Notes: generated by a model not told the origin, from the letters alone. Positions 18,007 to 28,334 are shown, numbered from the stretch's first letter. The stretch is DNA of 64,000 bases from Mucilaginibacter sp. (GCA_028288305.1 JAQBOA010000036.1:62001-126000), one strand, 5' to 3'. Program-made: numbers and translations.

Positions 18007-19143
18007 ATGAAACGTAATATTTTATTTATTAGTCATGATGCATCCATGACTGGAGCGCCAATTTTATTACTAAATTTAGCAAAAGTACTGGTTGGAAATG
18101 CCCCAGATAAATATTCAATATCCTTTTTGATAAAACAAGCTAACAATAAACAATTAGATGGATTTTATTCATTTAAACTAACTTTAGCTTCTCCCCAGCA
18201 TGCTACTGATGGAATAATCTATAAAATATATGAAAAATTAAGGCGAAAAATTAAAGGCCAATTTTATTCAGAAAGAAATATTGAAAAATCTTTAAAGGGA
18301 ATAGATGTAGTAATTTCGAACACTATAACCAATGGAGATATTCTTCCAATTGTTCGGCAATTTTTTAGCGGGCCCATAATTAGTTATATCCATGAACTGG
18401 AAATGGCTTCAAAGTTTTTTACCGAAAAAAATAATATTAATTCGTTAATTAATTGTTCCGACAAATTTTGGGTCCCTTCGCTGGCCGTAAAATCATTTCT
18501 TATTGAATCTTTGAATATTGCGGACGATAAAATTAAGGGTATGCCTTACTATATTCCTCCGTTTAAGGACGGAATATCTCATAAAAGCGAAAATCAACAA
18601 TTTTTAGTCGGAGCAGTAGGAACTACAGATTGGAGAAAAAGCCCGGAATTGTTTATACAGGTAGCAAGGTATACTTTTCAAGCTGATAACAGTGCCAACA
18701 TTAAGTTTGTTTGGAAGGGCGGTAGCGAAAAAGGAATAGATATTGACCGCTTAAATTATGATATTAAAAAATGTGGATTGGAAGGGAGAGTAGAATTTCA
18801 GTCGGCTTCAATTGATTTAAGCGAGTATTACAGCAATTTGGATTTATTTTTATTAACCTCACGAGAAGACCCATATCCATTGGTTGTGTTGGAAGCAGCT
18901 TCGGCAGGTGTTCCTGCGATATGTTTTAATGACACAGGCGGTGCTTCTGAGTTTATTAAATCAAGTGGTGGAAAATGTGTAAGCTTTTTGGATACAAAAG
19001 CGATGTCGGATGCAGTTCTTTTTTATTATAACAATAAAGAAAAAGCAATTAGTGATGGGCAGTCAGCAAAAAGGGCATTATCTGCAAAACATCAAAATCC
19101 AGAATATATAATTAATCAATTTAATATAGCACTTGATAAGTGA
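18007..19143 (+). CDS. Family 4 glycosyltransferase
   Basis: A 378-residue GT-B protein. The N-terminal MKRNILFISHDASMTGAPI is the strand and glycine-rich loop common to GT4 enzymes, and the C-terminal half has LFLLTSREDPYPLVVLEAAS with the E-x7-E type signature. An ATG at 17992 would add five residues. The stop is followed directly by the WbsX-like gene, so the two are coupled. Confidence 0.85.
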   Translation: MKRNILFISHDASMTGAPILLLNLAKVLVGNAPDKYSISFLIKQANNKQLDGFYSFKLTLASPQHATDGIIYKIYEKLRRKIKGQFYSERNIEKSLKGIDVVISNTITNGDILPIVRQFFSGPIISYIHELEMASKFFTEKNNINSLINCSDKFWVPSLAVKSFLIESLNIADDKIKGMPYYIPPFKDGISHKSENQQFLVGAVGTTDWRKSPELFIQVARYTFQADNSANIKFVWKGGSEKGIDIDRLNYDIKKCGLEGRVEFQSASIDLSEYYSNLDLFLLTSREDPYPLVVLEAASAGVPAICFNDTGGASEFIKSSGGKCVSFLDTKAMSDAVLFYYNNKEKAISDGQSAKRALSAKHQNPEYIINQFNIALDK

Positions 19144-20268
19144 ATGAAAGAAATTAGGCCCATAGCAATTCACCTTCCACAATTCCATCCGTTTCCCGAA
19201 AATGACGAATGGTGGGGTAAGGGTTTTACCGAGTGGACAAACGTAACCAAGGCTAAGCCTTTATTTAAAGGGCATTATCAACCACACTTGCCTACAGATC
19301 TCGGATTTTACGATCTTCGGTTGGAACAAACCCGGATAGATCAGGCTGAACTTGCCAGGGAGAATGGTATTTATGGGTTTTGTTATTATCATTACTGGTT
19401 TGATGGAAAACGCTTAATGGACCAGCCGCTGGATGCTTTACTGGAATCAAAGAAACCCGACTTCCCATTTATGTTTTGCTGGGCTAATGAAGATTGGTCG
19501 AGAAGGTGGGAAGGAAGTGAGCATCTTATTCTTATAAAACAAAGCTATTCTAAATTGGATGCAGAAAATCATTGCCGTTGCCTGATCCCGTTCTTCCTGG
19601 ACGAAAGATATATTAAAGTTGGCAACAAGCCGGTTTTCTGCTTTTACAAGCCTCAACTAATTCCCAATATTAAAGAATATGTAACCTTATTCAGAAAGGA
19701 GGCCCAAAAGCATGGAATTGAACTTTATTTATGCTTTATGGAAAATCAGGAAATGTTTGTCGGCGATGATTTTGAAGCAGCAATAGAATTTCAGCCCTGG
19801 TCAAAAGATCTTATTAATTTTACGACTAAAGTTGAAAAGGAGTCATTTTTAGGAAACTTTAATAACAGGTATTTTTGGAAAGCGTTTGAGAAGTTAAAAT
19901 TAGAAAAGACTTATAAAGAATTGAGACATAAGGTTATTTATCGTATTGAGTACGATGAATATGTTGATTATTTGCTGCAGCGATATAAATATCCGCAAAA
20001 TTATAAACGGTACCCTGGCGTTACACCTATGTGGGACAATACAGCAAGGCTGGGCAAAAATTCATTTTTATTTAAAAATTCAACCCCCGAAAAATATGGT
20101 GAATGGTTGCGGTTCCATAAAAATAATTTTAACCCGTATAGTAAGGATGAAAATTTCGTTTTTATAAACGCCTGGAATGAATGGGCAGAGGGCAATCATT
20201 TAGAGCCTTGTATAAAATGGGGTAAATCTTATCTGGATGTTACACAAAGTATTTTAAAGAATGACTGA
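19144..20268 (+). CDS. WbsX-like glycosyltransferase (GH99-like fold)
   Basis: A 374-residue protein of the Glyco_tran_WbsX family, found in O-antigen and capsule loci. The hallmark N-terminus IAIHLPQFHPFPENDEWW and the segments FTEWTNVTKAKPLF, YGFCYYHYWFDGKRL, CWANEDWSRRWEG and INAWNEWAEGNHLEP are all visible. The fold is related to glycoside hydrolase family 99 endomannosidases. Whether these proteins make or trim the glycan is not settled. It begins at the base after the previous stop. Confidence 0.9.
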   Translation: MKEIRPIAIHLPQFHPFPENDEWWGKGFTEWTNVTKAKPLFKGHYQPHLPTDLGFYDLRLEQTRIDQAELARENGIYGFCYYHYWFDGKRLMDQPLDALLESKKPDFPFMFCWANEDWSRRWEGSEHLILIKQSYSKLDAENHCRCLIPFFLDERYIKVGNKPVFCFYKPQLIPNIKEYVTLFRKEAQKHGIELYLCFMENQEMFVGDDFEAAIEFQPWSKDLINFTTKVEKESFLGNFNNRYFWKAFEKLKLEKTYKELRHKVIYRIEYDEYVDYLLQRYKYPQNYKRYPGVTPMWDNTARLGKNSFLFKNSTPEKYGEWLRFHKNNFNPYSKDENFVFINAWNEWAEGNHLEPCIKWGKSYLDVTQSILKND

Positions 20269-20296
20269 AAGAATAACCGGCACTTACGAGAATAGT

Positions 20297-20319
20297 CTCG
20301 CCATAGTAATCCCTGCATA
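20297..20319 (+). repeat. Duplicated remnant of the GT2 start at 21210-21232
   Basis: Twenty-two of 23 bases match the 5' end of the GT2 gene that starts at 21186. Read in frame it gives LAIVIPA and then a stop, matching the ELAIVIPAYK start of the real gene. It flanks the gene at 20392-21201 on one side, with the intact copy on the other. The rest of the 123-bp gap (20269-20391) shows nothing else. Confidence 0.6.
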
Positions 20320-20391
20320 AAATACGAATAATAAATAAAACTTCTTTTTGATTTATAAAAGTTAAATAATAGAAGATTTTCAATCAAGTAC

Positions 20392-21201
20392 ATGCTTTAT
20401 ACACTATATCGTATATCTGACAAAGGCAATAAAAAGAATAAGCTTAAGCATGCTGATAAGCTGTATTGCATAAAAAATTATATAAACGTTTTTGGGAAAG
20501 AGAACCTGGTTGTATTTGCCGATAACTGTTATGATGAAACAATAGCAAATCTTAATTCTTTGGGGTTGCAGATTATAGAACTGGCCGGTTTAGGGAACGC
20601 CTTATCCTTTATGGCAATATTGGATTATGCCATCAATAAATTCAGTGATGACGATCACGTGTATTTCTTGGAAGACGATTATTTGCATTTAAATAATGCC
20701 AAACAGGTTTTATTAGAGGGCTTCGAAATTGCAGATTATGTAACCTTGTATGATAGTCCGGATAAGTATATTGATTATAAAAAAGGTGGCTATAATCATT
20801 ATGTAAGCGGAAATGGTGAGGAATGTAAGGTGTTTATTACACAAACTTCTCATTGGAAAATTACAAATTCAACCACCATGACTTTTGCCTGCCAGGTAAA
20901 AACCTTAAAAGAAGATTATAAAGTATGGTCTTTTTATAAAACCCAGGATTATTTAGCTTTTCAGAAACTTGCCGGCTATCCTTTAAAGTTTAGTAGCGAT
21001 TTGCAGGTTTTAAAAAATAAATTAAGTGAAGTTACATCCACGAACCTAAAAAGTTATAAAAAACGGTTAACCATAATTTGCCATTATTACAAAAATAAAT
21101 TCCACACCCCAAAAAGAACGTTAATCGTTCCGATACCAGGAAAGGCGACGCATGTTGAAGTTGAATACCTGACTCCTCTTACAGATTGGAACCTGGTTTA
21201 A
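20392..21201 (+). CDS. Putative GT-A type glycosyltransferase
   Basis: A 269-residue protein without a family I can name. The segment DDDHVYFLEDDYLHLN looks like the acidic metal-binding region of a GT-A enzyme, and KENLVVFADNCYDE like an earlier strand. It lies between two glycosyltransferase genes and overlaps the next by 16 bases. It sits between two copies of a 23-bp sequence, so it may have been inserted. Confidence 0.65.
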   Translation: MLYTLYRISDKGNKKNKLKHADKLYCIKNYINVFGKENLVVFADNCYDETIANLNSLGLQIIELAGLGNALSFMAILDYAINKFSDDDHVYFLEDDYLHLNNAKQVLLEGFEIADYVTLYDSPDKYIDYKKGGYNHYVSGNGEECKVFITQTSHWKITNSTTMTFACQVKTLKEDYKVWSFYKTQDYLAFQKLAGYPLKFSSDLQVLKNKLSEVTSTNLKSYKKRLTIICHYYKNKFHTPKRTLIVPIPGKATHVEVEYLTPLTDWNLV

Positions 21202-22181
21202 AAATGGAGCTCGCCATAGTAATCCCGGCATATAAAAGCCAATATCTAAACGAAACCCTTTTATCAATTTCGAAGCAAACTGATAAAGATTTCATAGTTT
21301 ATATAGGTGATGATAATAGTCCGCACAACTTACAGGAAATTATAAGCCCTTTTGAGGATGATATAAAAATTGTCTATAAAAAATTTAGTGATAACCTTGG
21401 AAGTAATAATTTATGCCTGCATTGGGAACGTTGTATAGAAATGGCCCAAAACGAAGACTGGATTTGGTTGTTCTCTGACGACGATTTAATGGATGAAAAT
21501 TGTGTATCTAAATTTAAAGATACTTTACGTACAACTAAAGCTGCTTTTGATTTATACCGGTTCAACACAAAGATTATTAATGCAGAAGGCGGTTTGATAC
21601 ATAATAACATTTTACATCCACAAATTGAATCTGCAGATCATTTCGCTATAAAAAGACTTGAGTTGAGTAATAGCTCGTACGCTGTTGAATATATATTTTC
21701 CAGGCAAAAGTATATTGAATCGGGAAAGTTCGTAAGTTTTCCTATGGCATGGTGCAGTGATGATGCAACGTGGATTAATATGGGATTTGATAAAAACATT
21801 TTTACAATTCCAGATGCTTACGTTCACTGGCGATATAGCTTTACGAATATTTCATCAGCATTAATCTTTGATAAAGAAAAAATTGATGCATCCGTCCAGT
21901 ACCTTAATTGGTTAAACAAATGGATAGTATCACATCTTAATACAGATAAAGCATTGAGAAACAGTTATGAAAATGCAAAGCTTTATTGGCTAAAACATCA
22001 AGTGAAAATTTTGAACAGGCGCTTTGGCTTTATTGAAATTGTTAAGTTATCGTCAATGTTTAAGCAAAGGCTTTCTATTCCAATAATAACCTCATTATTA
22101 CTTTTTATTGATGTCAACTATATCAATCTTCAATTTACAATAAAGAATATGTTGCGCATCGTCTATAAAAAATTTAAATAA
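21186..22181 (+). CDS. Family 2 glycosyltransferase
   Basis: A 331-residue GT-A enzyme with a clear start (LAIVIPAYKSQYLNETLLSI), a donor loop (YIGDDNSPHN) and the metal-binding WIWLFSDDDLMDENC. Better starts than the ATG at 21186 would be the ATG giving MELAIV six residues later (21204). The C-terminal third has amphipathic sequence likely to lie at the membrane. Donor and acceptor unknown. Confidence 0.88.
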   Translation: MEPGLKMELAIVIPAYKSQYLNETLLSISKQTDKDFIVYIGDDNSPHNLQEIISPFEDDIKIVYKKFSDNLGSNNLCLHWERCIEMAQNEDWIWLFSDDDLMDENCVSKFKDTLRTTKAAFDLYRFNTKIINAEGGLIHNNILHPQIESADHFAIKRLELSNSSYAVEYIFSRQKYIESGKFVSFPMAWCSDDATWINMGFDKNIFTIPDAYVHWRYSFTNISSALIFDKEKIDASVQYLNWLNKWIVSHLNTDKALRNSYENAKLYWLKHQVKILNRRFGFIEIVKLSSMFKQRLSIPIITSLLLFIDVNYINLQFTIKNMLRIVYKKFK

Positions 22182-22186
22182 TAACT

Positions 22187-23278
22187 GTGAAAGAAATTTA
22201 TACGCATTCCCATTTTGAACCTGAAGAATTTGGTAACGGGGGTGGAAAGCGTACGGCGCAAATCCGGGAAATCTTAAACAAAAATAAAATATCTTATAGT
22301 GCTGCCGATTTTGAACCATATGTTCAAAAATCAAAAAGTCTGGCTTTATATCTAAAAGGTATAATTTATAATAAAAAGATTGGCTTTAATTTAAAAAGTG
22401 ATCACAGTATAGGGAGGTATCTTAAAGCATTCGAAAGATTTATTTATGAAAAAGAACCATCTATGTTTATTTGGGAATCTGTTTCAAATCATTATTTTTT
22501 GATTGCGAACGAACTTTATAAAAAAAAAATACCTTTTATTGCATTGCCCCATAATCTTGAATCCCTTGTAAATGATAACCATAGTTTTACATCAAATTTA
22601 AATGCTCCCGATTGGTTTACTGAAGAATTAAAATATTTGAAATATTCAAATAAGGTTTTTACCATCTCTCTCGAAGAACAATGGCTGCTCTCTATTTATG
22701 GAATTAACGCCGATTATTTGCCGTATTATCCTACAAAAGAAGTTTATTCATACCTTTTAAATATCCGCAGCGAAAGAGAAAAGAATAAAAAAAACGGCTC
22801 CCCTAAAAAAATATTATTATTAGGTACATTTTATAACAGGCCTACAATGCAGGGCTATGTTGATTTACTAAGTCAGTCGGCAAAGTTTAAAGACTTAATT
22901 TTTAATGTGGTTGGTTTCGGTTCAGAAATATTAAACAGTTATAATTCACCTAACATTAAAGTATGGGGAAGTGTTAACACAGATTTATTAAAGGAGATTA
23001 TAATTGAAAACGACATTGTGCTATTACATCAGGCACCTACTTCGGGGGCGCTAACAAAAATACCCGAATTATTGATTGCGGGTATCCCAATTGTCGCAAA
23101 TCATAGTGCCTCCAGGAGTTATTATGGATTAGATGGTATCCATATTTATCAAAATTATCAGGAACTTTTTGATTTAATTCATACTAATTTATCTACACCC
23201 CCTATTCCCGCTGCCCCCATTGAAGCCGAGAAGAGATTTGTGGATTCTATTAAACTCTTAAGTCCTAATTTAACATAG
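22187..23278 (+). CDS. Glycosyltransferase, GT-B type (GT4-like)
   Basis: A 363-residue protein starting with GTG (KEIYTHSHFEPEEFGNGGG). The C-terminal half shows KKILLLGTFYNRPTMQGYV and a weakly conserved donor site near VLLHQAPTSGALTKIPELL, where the usual Glu residues are less clear. It begins 5 bases after the previous stop. Assignment to GT4 is by overall pattern and context. Confidence 0.75.
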   Translation: MKEIYTHSHFEPEEFGNGGGKRTAQIREILNKNKISYSAADFEPYVQKSKSLALYLKGIIYNKKIGFNLKSDHSIGRYLKAFERFIYEKEPSMFIWESVSNHYFLIANELYKKKIPFIALPHNLESLVNDNHSFTSNLNAPDWFTEELKYLKYSNKVFTISLEEQWLLSIYGINADYLPYYPTKEVYSYLLNIRSEREKNKKNGSPKKILLLGTFYNRPTMQGYVDLLSQSAKFKDLIFNVVGFGSEILNSYNSPNIKVWGSVNTDLLKEIIIENDIVLLHQAPTSGALTKIPELLIAGIPIVANHSASRSYYGLDGIHIYQNYQELFDLIHTNLSTPPIPAAPIEAEKRFVDSIKLLSPNLT

Positions 23279-23283
23279 ATTAA

Positions 23284-24171
23284 ATGCCATTTGAAATTTC
23301 ATACATCGTAGCTACCTTCAACCGCCTTCCTTTTCTGATGATCACGTTAGAAAAACTGATGAAGGAATTATTACCAGATGAAGAAATTGTAGTAGTTGAT
23401 GGCAACAGCACCGATGGCTCTAAAGAATACCTTAGCCAACTTTTTAAGGCAGGAAAAATTCACCAGTTTATTTCAGAACCTGATAAAAACCAGGCACATG
23501 CCTGGAATAAAGCAATGTTGTTGGCAAAAGGTACGATCATTAAAAAAATTATTGATGATGATGTTTATTGTTTCGCGGCCATAAGGGAATGTAAAAATTA
23601 CATGCTGCAAAATCCGGATATTGATGTAATGATATCCAATGACCTGGGAAGTTCGTTATATAGTTACAATAATATTGAAAAATCCAGCCGCTTATCTGAA
23701 TTTGAAAAATGGAAAAGCGGCCTTACGTCTTCGTTCACATTTGGCGATGTACACATGCTGATCAGAAGTAGTTCATTAGCTTACATTGGTCTTTACAATA
23801 CAGAATTTGTGATGCTAGATTGGGAATATTCACTCAGAATAAGTCATTTAAAAGCTAATATTGCTTATTACACAGGCTATAATGCACTTTCCGTTACACA
23901 TTCGCAAACAGTTTCTTCGTTAAAAAATAATGAGCTAGTTAATGAACAGGGTAAAAGAGCATGCAAATTTTATAAATATGAGGGTGACAGGGCAGAAATA
24001 AGTTTATGGTCGGAAATTAAAATATATATAGGCAGGTTGCTTTATGGACGAAAACCTATTGATAAAACAAATGCAGAACCAATTCAAGATACTCAGTTTA
24101 TATATAATTATTATTACCAATATCTGTCAGAACAAAATAGCGGAGGAAGCTTCAATATTATAAAAATTTGA
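23284..24171 (+). CDS. Family 2 glycosyltransferase
   Basis: A 295-residue GT-A enzyme. The start FEISYIVATFNRLPFLMI, the loop VVDGNSTDGSKEYL and the IIKKIIDDDVYCF segment with the acidic triplet are typical. The stop TGA overlaps the TTG start of the acyltransferase that follows (TTGA), indicating translational coupling. Confidence 0.88.
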   Translation: MPFEISYIVATFNRLPFLMITLEKLMKELLPDEEIVVVDGNSTDGSKEYLSQLFKAGKIHQFISEPDKNQAHAWNKAMLLAKGTIIKKIIDDDVYCFAAIRECKNYMLQNPDIDVMISNDLGSSLYSYNNIEKSSRLSEFEKWKSGLTSSFTFGDVHMLIRSSSLAYIGLYNTEFVMLDWEYSLRISHLKANIAYYTGYNALSVTHSQTVSSLKNNELVNEQGKRACKFYKYEGDRAEISLWSEIKIYIGRLLYGRKPIDKTNAEPIQDTQFIYNYYYQYLSEQNSGGSFNIIKI

Positions 24172-25214
24172 AAAGAATACCTTCTTTAGATGGGTTTAGA
24201 GCTATATCAATTATTTTGGTTTTGATTTGCCATAGCCGGCTTTCAATAGGTTTTCCTGTTAGTTTAATTGATTTAGCAAGACAGTGTGAAGTAGGTGTAA
24301 CTATATTTTTCGTCATCAGTGGGTTCCTAATTACAACCTTAATGTTAGATGAAGAAGCAATGACCGGTAATTTAGATATTCGATTATTTTATATGCGTAG
24401 AATATTCCGTATCATACCAGTCTATCTACTATATGTTATATTTATTTCTCTTTGGCTAAATGCAAAACAAATTGGATTAACCAAATACAATTTGGTTCAT
24501 GTATTAACATTTACTGTAAATTTTGATCAAAAATTTCAATGGTTTGTTGCCCATTTTTGGACACTTTCAGTAGAAGAACAATTTTATTTATTTTGGCCTG
24601 CTATCCTAGTTCTTTTTCGTAAAAATTTGAAAATTATTTTAATAATTCTAATAGCTTATTCATGTTTAACAAGAGTAATTGCTTATAAATTTCCGTCATT
24701 TGAACTTTTGACATTATCCTCATTTTTTAAATATTCAGGTTCAATCTTTGTTGGCGCTTTTGCAGGAGTACTGTTTTTTGAAAAACCTGAAATTTTAAAA
24801 AACAGGTTATTTGGTTCTTATTTTGCTCAAGTTATTGCATTAATCGTTTTTCTTATGTTTGTTTATTTTACCGAACATGGGATGCTGGCCATTATATCGC
24901 TCCCGTTTGGTAATTTGATGATTTCATTAAGCGCGATGTTTTTAATATCCGCTTACCTATTACCGTCTGACAAGATAGTTTTTAAAATACTTAATCATAG
25001 AGCTGTTGTGCATATCGGCGTTTTATCCTATAGTATTTATATATGGCAACAATTTTTCTTTGTGGGAGTGGATTTTTGGTGCCTGTTCCCTTATAACATA
25101 GTGGCGAGCTATCTTGTAGGGTTGGTATCTTATCATTTATGGGAAAAGCCATTTTTAAAATTCAGGAAATATTTTTCAGCTAACAAACTGCAACCCGAAA
25201 TCGTAAATAATTAA
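24168..25214 (+). CDS. Acyltransferase 3 family membrane protein (OafA-like)
   Basis: An integral membrane O-acyltransferase of 348 residues with about ten helices. The family start IPSLDGFRAISIILVLICH with its conserved Arg and His, VGVTIFFVISGFLI, and FWTLSVEEQFYLFWP are visible. These proteins usually acetylate sugar hydroxyls of surface glycans. The only possible start is the TTG at 24168, overlapping the previous stop. Confidence 0.9.
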   Translation: MKRIPSLDGFRAISIILVLICHSRLSIGFPVSLIDLARQCEVGVTIFFVISGFLITTLMLDEEAMTGNLDIRLFYMRRIFRIIPVYLLYVIFISLWLNAKQIGLTKYNLVHVLTFTVNFDQKFQWFVAHFWTLSVEEQFYLFWPAILVLFRKNLKIILIILIAYSCLTRVIAYKFPSFELLTLSSFFKYSGSIFVGAFAGVLFFEKPEILKNRLFGSYFAQVIALIVFLMFVYFTEHGMLAIISLPFGNLMISLSAMFLISAYLLPSDKIVFKILNHRAVVHIGVLSYSIYIWQQFFFVGVDFWCLFPYNIVASYLVGLVSYHLWEKPFLKFRKYFSANKLQPEIVNN

Positions 25215-25215
25215 A

Positions 25216-26256
25216 TTGTCAAAGCGTATAATAAAACTTCAATTCCGAAACGGCCTTAGTTTTGAAACTTTTAAAAAAGAGGTGTTTGATATAGCCGGAT
25301 TAAATAATATCTATCATTTTGAAGAATCATCCAATCCGGATTTTATCATATTCGGGCCTTATGGAAATAGTATTCCGCCAAAAGGTAATTATACCCGTAT
25401 TGGATATTTCTGTGAAAACATCAATCCCGATCTTTCTATTTGTGAATGGGCATTTGGTATTCCGCTGGAAAAAGATGTTAAACATCCAAATTACAGACGG
25501 ATTCAATGGCATAATTTAGACCCGCAGAGCCTGATAAAAGGGAAAGATTTTAATGCCGAAAACGTATTAGCGTCAAAAACAAAATTCTGTAATTTTTTAT
25601 ATTCGCATAAAGTACCTTACCGCGAAGAGTTTTTTAAGCAGTTGTCAAAATACAAAAAAGTTGATGCCCCCGGCAAATCAATGAATAACATGGGTACTAT
25701 TGACAGTTTGTTTAAAGGAGATTTTTGGGAGCGAAAAAAACAGTTTTTAAATCCTTATAAATTCACTATAGCTTTTGAAAACTATGTATATCCGGGTTAT
25801 CAAACTGAAAAACTGTATGATGCCATGGAGACCAATAGCATACCCATTTATTGCGGTGATCCTTTTATAGGCAACGTATTTAACACATCAAGTTTTATTA
25901 ATACCCCCGATTATTTAGGAATCAATAATTCAGGGTTAGCAAAATGGCTCGAAAAAAAAAGCCAGCTTAATTTTATCGATATTCTTCCTCAATTTTATCA
26001 TGGCCCTGTACACCGTATAAAAAGAAAGCTTAAAGCAATTGGCAAGCAGGCAAAAATGAAGCAGCAGTTCAGGAAATTTGATTTTAAGCCTTTAATTGAT
26101 CGTATAGTTGAGCTTGATGAAAATGATAATAAATATCTTGAAGTATTATGGCAACCGTGGTTTATTGAAAATAAGGAACCTTTAAACTTTTCATTAAAAA
26201 ATCGTTGGATCGAAATATTCCAATCCGGCAATAATAAATCCAACAAGGTTGATTAG
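25216..26256 (+). CDS. GT10-like (alpha-1,3/4-fucosyltransferase) glycosyltransferase
   Basis: A 346-residue protein whose C-terminal half carries the GT10 donor motif: FENYVYPGYQTEKLYDAM followed by NSIPIYCGDP, closely like the FEN.....YxTEKL pattern of GDP-fucose-dependent enzymes. By family it would add fucose (or a similar sugar) in alpha-1,3 or 1,4 linkage. The start is a TTG one base after the previous stop. The motif is convincing; the exact sugar is not. Confidence 0.82.
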   Translation: MSKRIIKLQFRNGLSFETFKKEVFDIAGLNNIYHFEESSNPDFIIFGPYGNSIPPKGNYTRIGYFCENINPDLSICEWAFGIPLEKDVKHPNYRRIQWHNLDPQSLIKGKDFNAENVLASKTKFCNFLYSHKVPYREEFFKQLSKYKKVDAPGKSMNNMGTIDSLFKGDFWERKKQFLNPYKFTIAFENYVYPGYQTEKLYDAMETNSIPIYCGDPFIGNVFNTSSFINTPDYLGINNSGLAKWLEKKSQLNFIDILPQFYHGPVHRIKRKLKAIGKQAKMKQQFRKFDFKPLIDRIVELDENDNKYLEVLWQPWFIENKEPLNFSLKNRWIEIFQSGNNKSNKVD

Positions 26257-27331
26257 TAATAAAACTAATGTAATAGCTATTGATATTGCAAGAGCTATAG
26301 CGGCAATGGGAGTATTTTTTTATCATCAGAATATAGGAAATATATTGGCACGATATACTAAATTGGAACTTTTTAATAGTATAGATGCTTTTGGTGCAAT
26401 TTACGCCGTTCCATTATTTTTTTTAATAAGTGGCTATTGCATACACTTATCTAATTTAAAATATATACAATTAAATAAGCATTTACCATTAATTGAATAT
26501 TACAAACGGAGGCTTTTTAGAATATATCCTGCTTATCTTGTAGCAATTGTTATAGCAGTGATAGTGCGTATGATAATCCGTCATCGTCCGATGCCATCTT
26601 TTTCGAATTTACTGGTGCACTTACTTTGCCTGCAGGGCTTCATATTAAAATATTTCTTTTATATAAATTTAGTTTTTTGGACTATTTCGGTAGAAATGGC
26701 ATTTTATATTATATATCCTTTATTTTATTTTATACGTTTAAAACGCTCTTTAAATTCGGCATTAGTTTTTGCATTTTTTATTTCAACTATATGTATATTT
26801 TATTTCTGGCTTCAAAAAAATGTTTCAATCGCTCAATATTATTGGTTTGGTAATATTTGGTTTGCCTGGTGCAGCGGCGCATTTATAGCCGATAAATTGT
26901 TTTTTGATCCCAAGGCATTTAATAAGCCGGTATTTAAAGTTATTTATATTTTAATTGCTTCCCTATTTATTGGGGGCCTGTTTCTTAACGTAAGTTATTT
27001 ACCAGGAATTGGATTAGTATGGTATCAACTAAAAATACTTATATGGACAGGCCCATTAATTTATCTGCTGTCAAAAGAACATTGGTTTAAAAAGCAGGAA
27101 TCTTTACTATTAAAAGTTATAGTTTGTATCGGATTATCAAGTTACTCACTTTATTTGTTGCATGTGCCATTAATACTTTTTAAAAATTACCTTGTATATG
27201 CTTTTTTACCGCCTGAATTTCAGTTAGCCGGTTTAATTTTAGGAGTTATCATGATCCCATTTATTGCCTGGTTTAGTTACTGTTTAATAGAGAAACCATT
27301 TATAATTAAAAAAGCCGTTGCAAAAAACTGA
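26249..27331 (+). CDS. Acyltransferase 3 family membrane protein
   Basis: A second membrane O-acyltransferase (360 residues). It has IDIARAIAAMGVFFYHQN with the active-site type His, AIYAVPLFFLISGYCIHL and FWTISVEMAFYIIYPL. It starts with TTG 8 bases before the previous stop. The sequence differs much from the neighbour at 24168, so it should act on another position or sugar. Confidence 0.88.
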   Translation: MISNKTNVIAIDIARAIAAMGVFFYHQNIGNILARYTKLELFNSIDAFGAIYAVPLFFLISGYCIHLSNLKYIQLNKHLPLIEYYKRRLFRIYPAYLVAIVIAVIVRMIIRHRPMPSFSNLLVHLLCLQGFILKYFFYINLVFWTISVEMAFYIIYPLFYFIRLKRSLNSALVFAFFISTICIFYFWLQKNVSIAQYYWFGNIWFAWCSGAFIADKLFFDPKAFNKPVFKVIYILIASLFIGGLFLNVSYLPGIGLVWYQLKILIWTGPLIYLLSKEHWFKKQESLLLKVIVCIGLSSYSLYLLHVPLILFKNYLVYAFLPPEFQLAGLILGVIMIPFIAWFSYCLIEKPFIIKKAVAKN

Positions 27332-28334
27332 ATATCCTTTAGTTTCAATTATTATCCCGGTATACAATTCAGAAAAGTATCTGGCAGAATGTATTGAATC
27401 TGCCATTGGCCAAAGCTGGAGCAATAAGGAAATAATTATAGTTGATGATGGCTCAACGGATAATTCCTACAATATCACCCAAAAATATTCTGGTTATTCC
27501 TATATAAAGATTATCCGCCAAAAAAATGAAGGTGCGTCTGCTGCTCGAAATGTTGGTTTAAATGAGGCATCAGGTGACTATATTCAATTTTTAGATGCTG
27601 ATGATCTGCTAAGTAAAAATAAAATAGAATCTCAAATAAATCAGCTTTTAAATTTTACTGAACATGTAGCATTATGTGGTACAGTACATTTTGAAGATGG
27701 CACGGAACCAACAAAACAGGATGTGAAACATGAATGGTTTTCACAAGGCAGTGATGATCCGGTTGATTTTTTGATCAAGTTATATGGGGGTGGCATTATA
27801 GGCCCAAATTTTGGAGGTATGATACAGCCCAATGCATGGTTGACCCCTAAAAGCTTGATATTAAAAGCTGGCCCCTGGAACGAGATGAGAAATCCGGATG
27901 ATGACGGTGAATTTTTTTGCCGTGTAATACTATCTTCCAAAGGAATAGTTTATTCAGCTGATGCTGTAAACTATTATCGTAAATTCAGTACTAATGATAG
28001 TTTAAGCGGGCAAAAGGATCGCCAGGCTTCATCTAACATTTTAAAGTCAACTGATTTGAAAGTCAGTCATCTTTTATCGCATACAAATAGCTGGGAGGCA
28101 AAATTGGCATTAAGCAGACTTTATTATGAAAACGCACTTAACTTTTACCCTAAATATATAGACCTGTCTCGTGAAGCTGAAAATAAGGCAAAAATGATAG
28201 CACCTGGTTATCATCATAATAATCCATATAATAGCGGTATAGCCAAATGGTTATCAAAATTTATTGGCTGGAAGGCCGTAAGCTATCTTCAATATTTAAA
28301 AAACAATATATTCATACGTGAAAAATTTATTTGA
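27318..28334 (+). CDS. Family 2 glycosyltransferase
   Basis: A 338-residue GT-A enzyme with PLVSIIIPVYNSEKYLAE, the loop IIVDDGSTDNS, the QFLDADDLLSKNK metal site and a C-terminal extension. The start is TTG, overlapping the preceding acyltransferase by 14 bases. Donor unknown. Confidence 0.92.
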   Translation: MQKTEYPLVSIIIPVYNSEKYLAECIESAIGQSWSNKEIIIVDDGSTDNSYNITQKYSGYSYIKIIRQKNEGASAARNVGLNEASGDYIQFLDADDLLSKNKIESQINQLLNFTEHVALCGTVHFEDGTEPTKQDVKHEWFSQGSDDPVDFLIKLYGGGIIGPNFGGMIQPNAWLTPKSLILKAGPWNEMRNPDDDGEFFCRVILSSKGIVYSADAVNYYRKFSTNDSLSGQKDRQASSNILKSTDLKVSHLLSHTNSWEAKLALSRLYYENALNFYPKYIDLSREAENKAKMIAPGYHHNNPYNSGIAKWLSKFIGWKAVSYLQYLKNNIFIREKFI

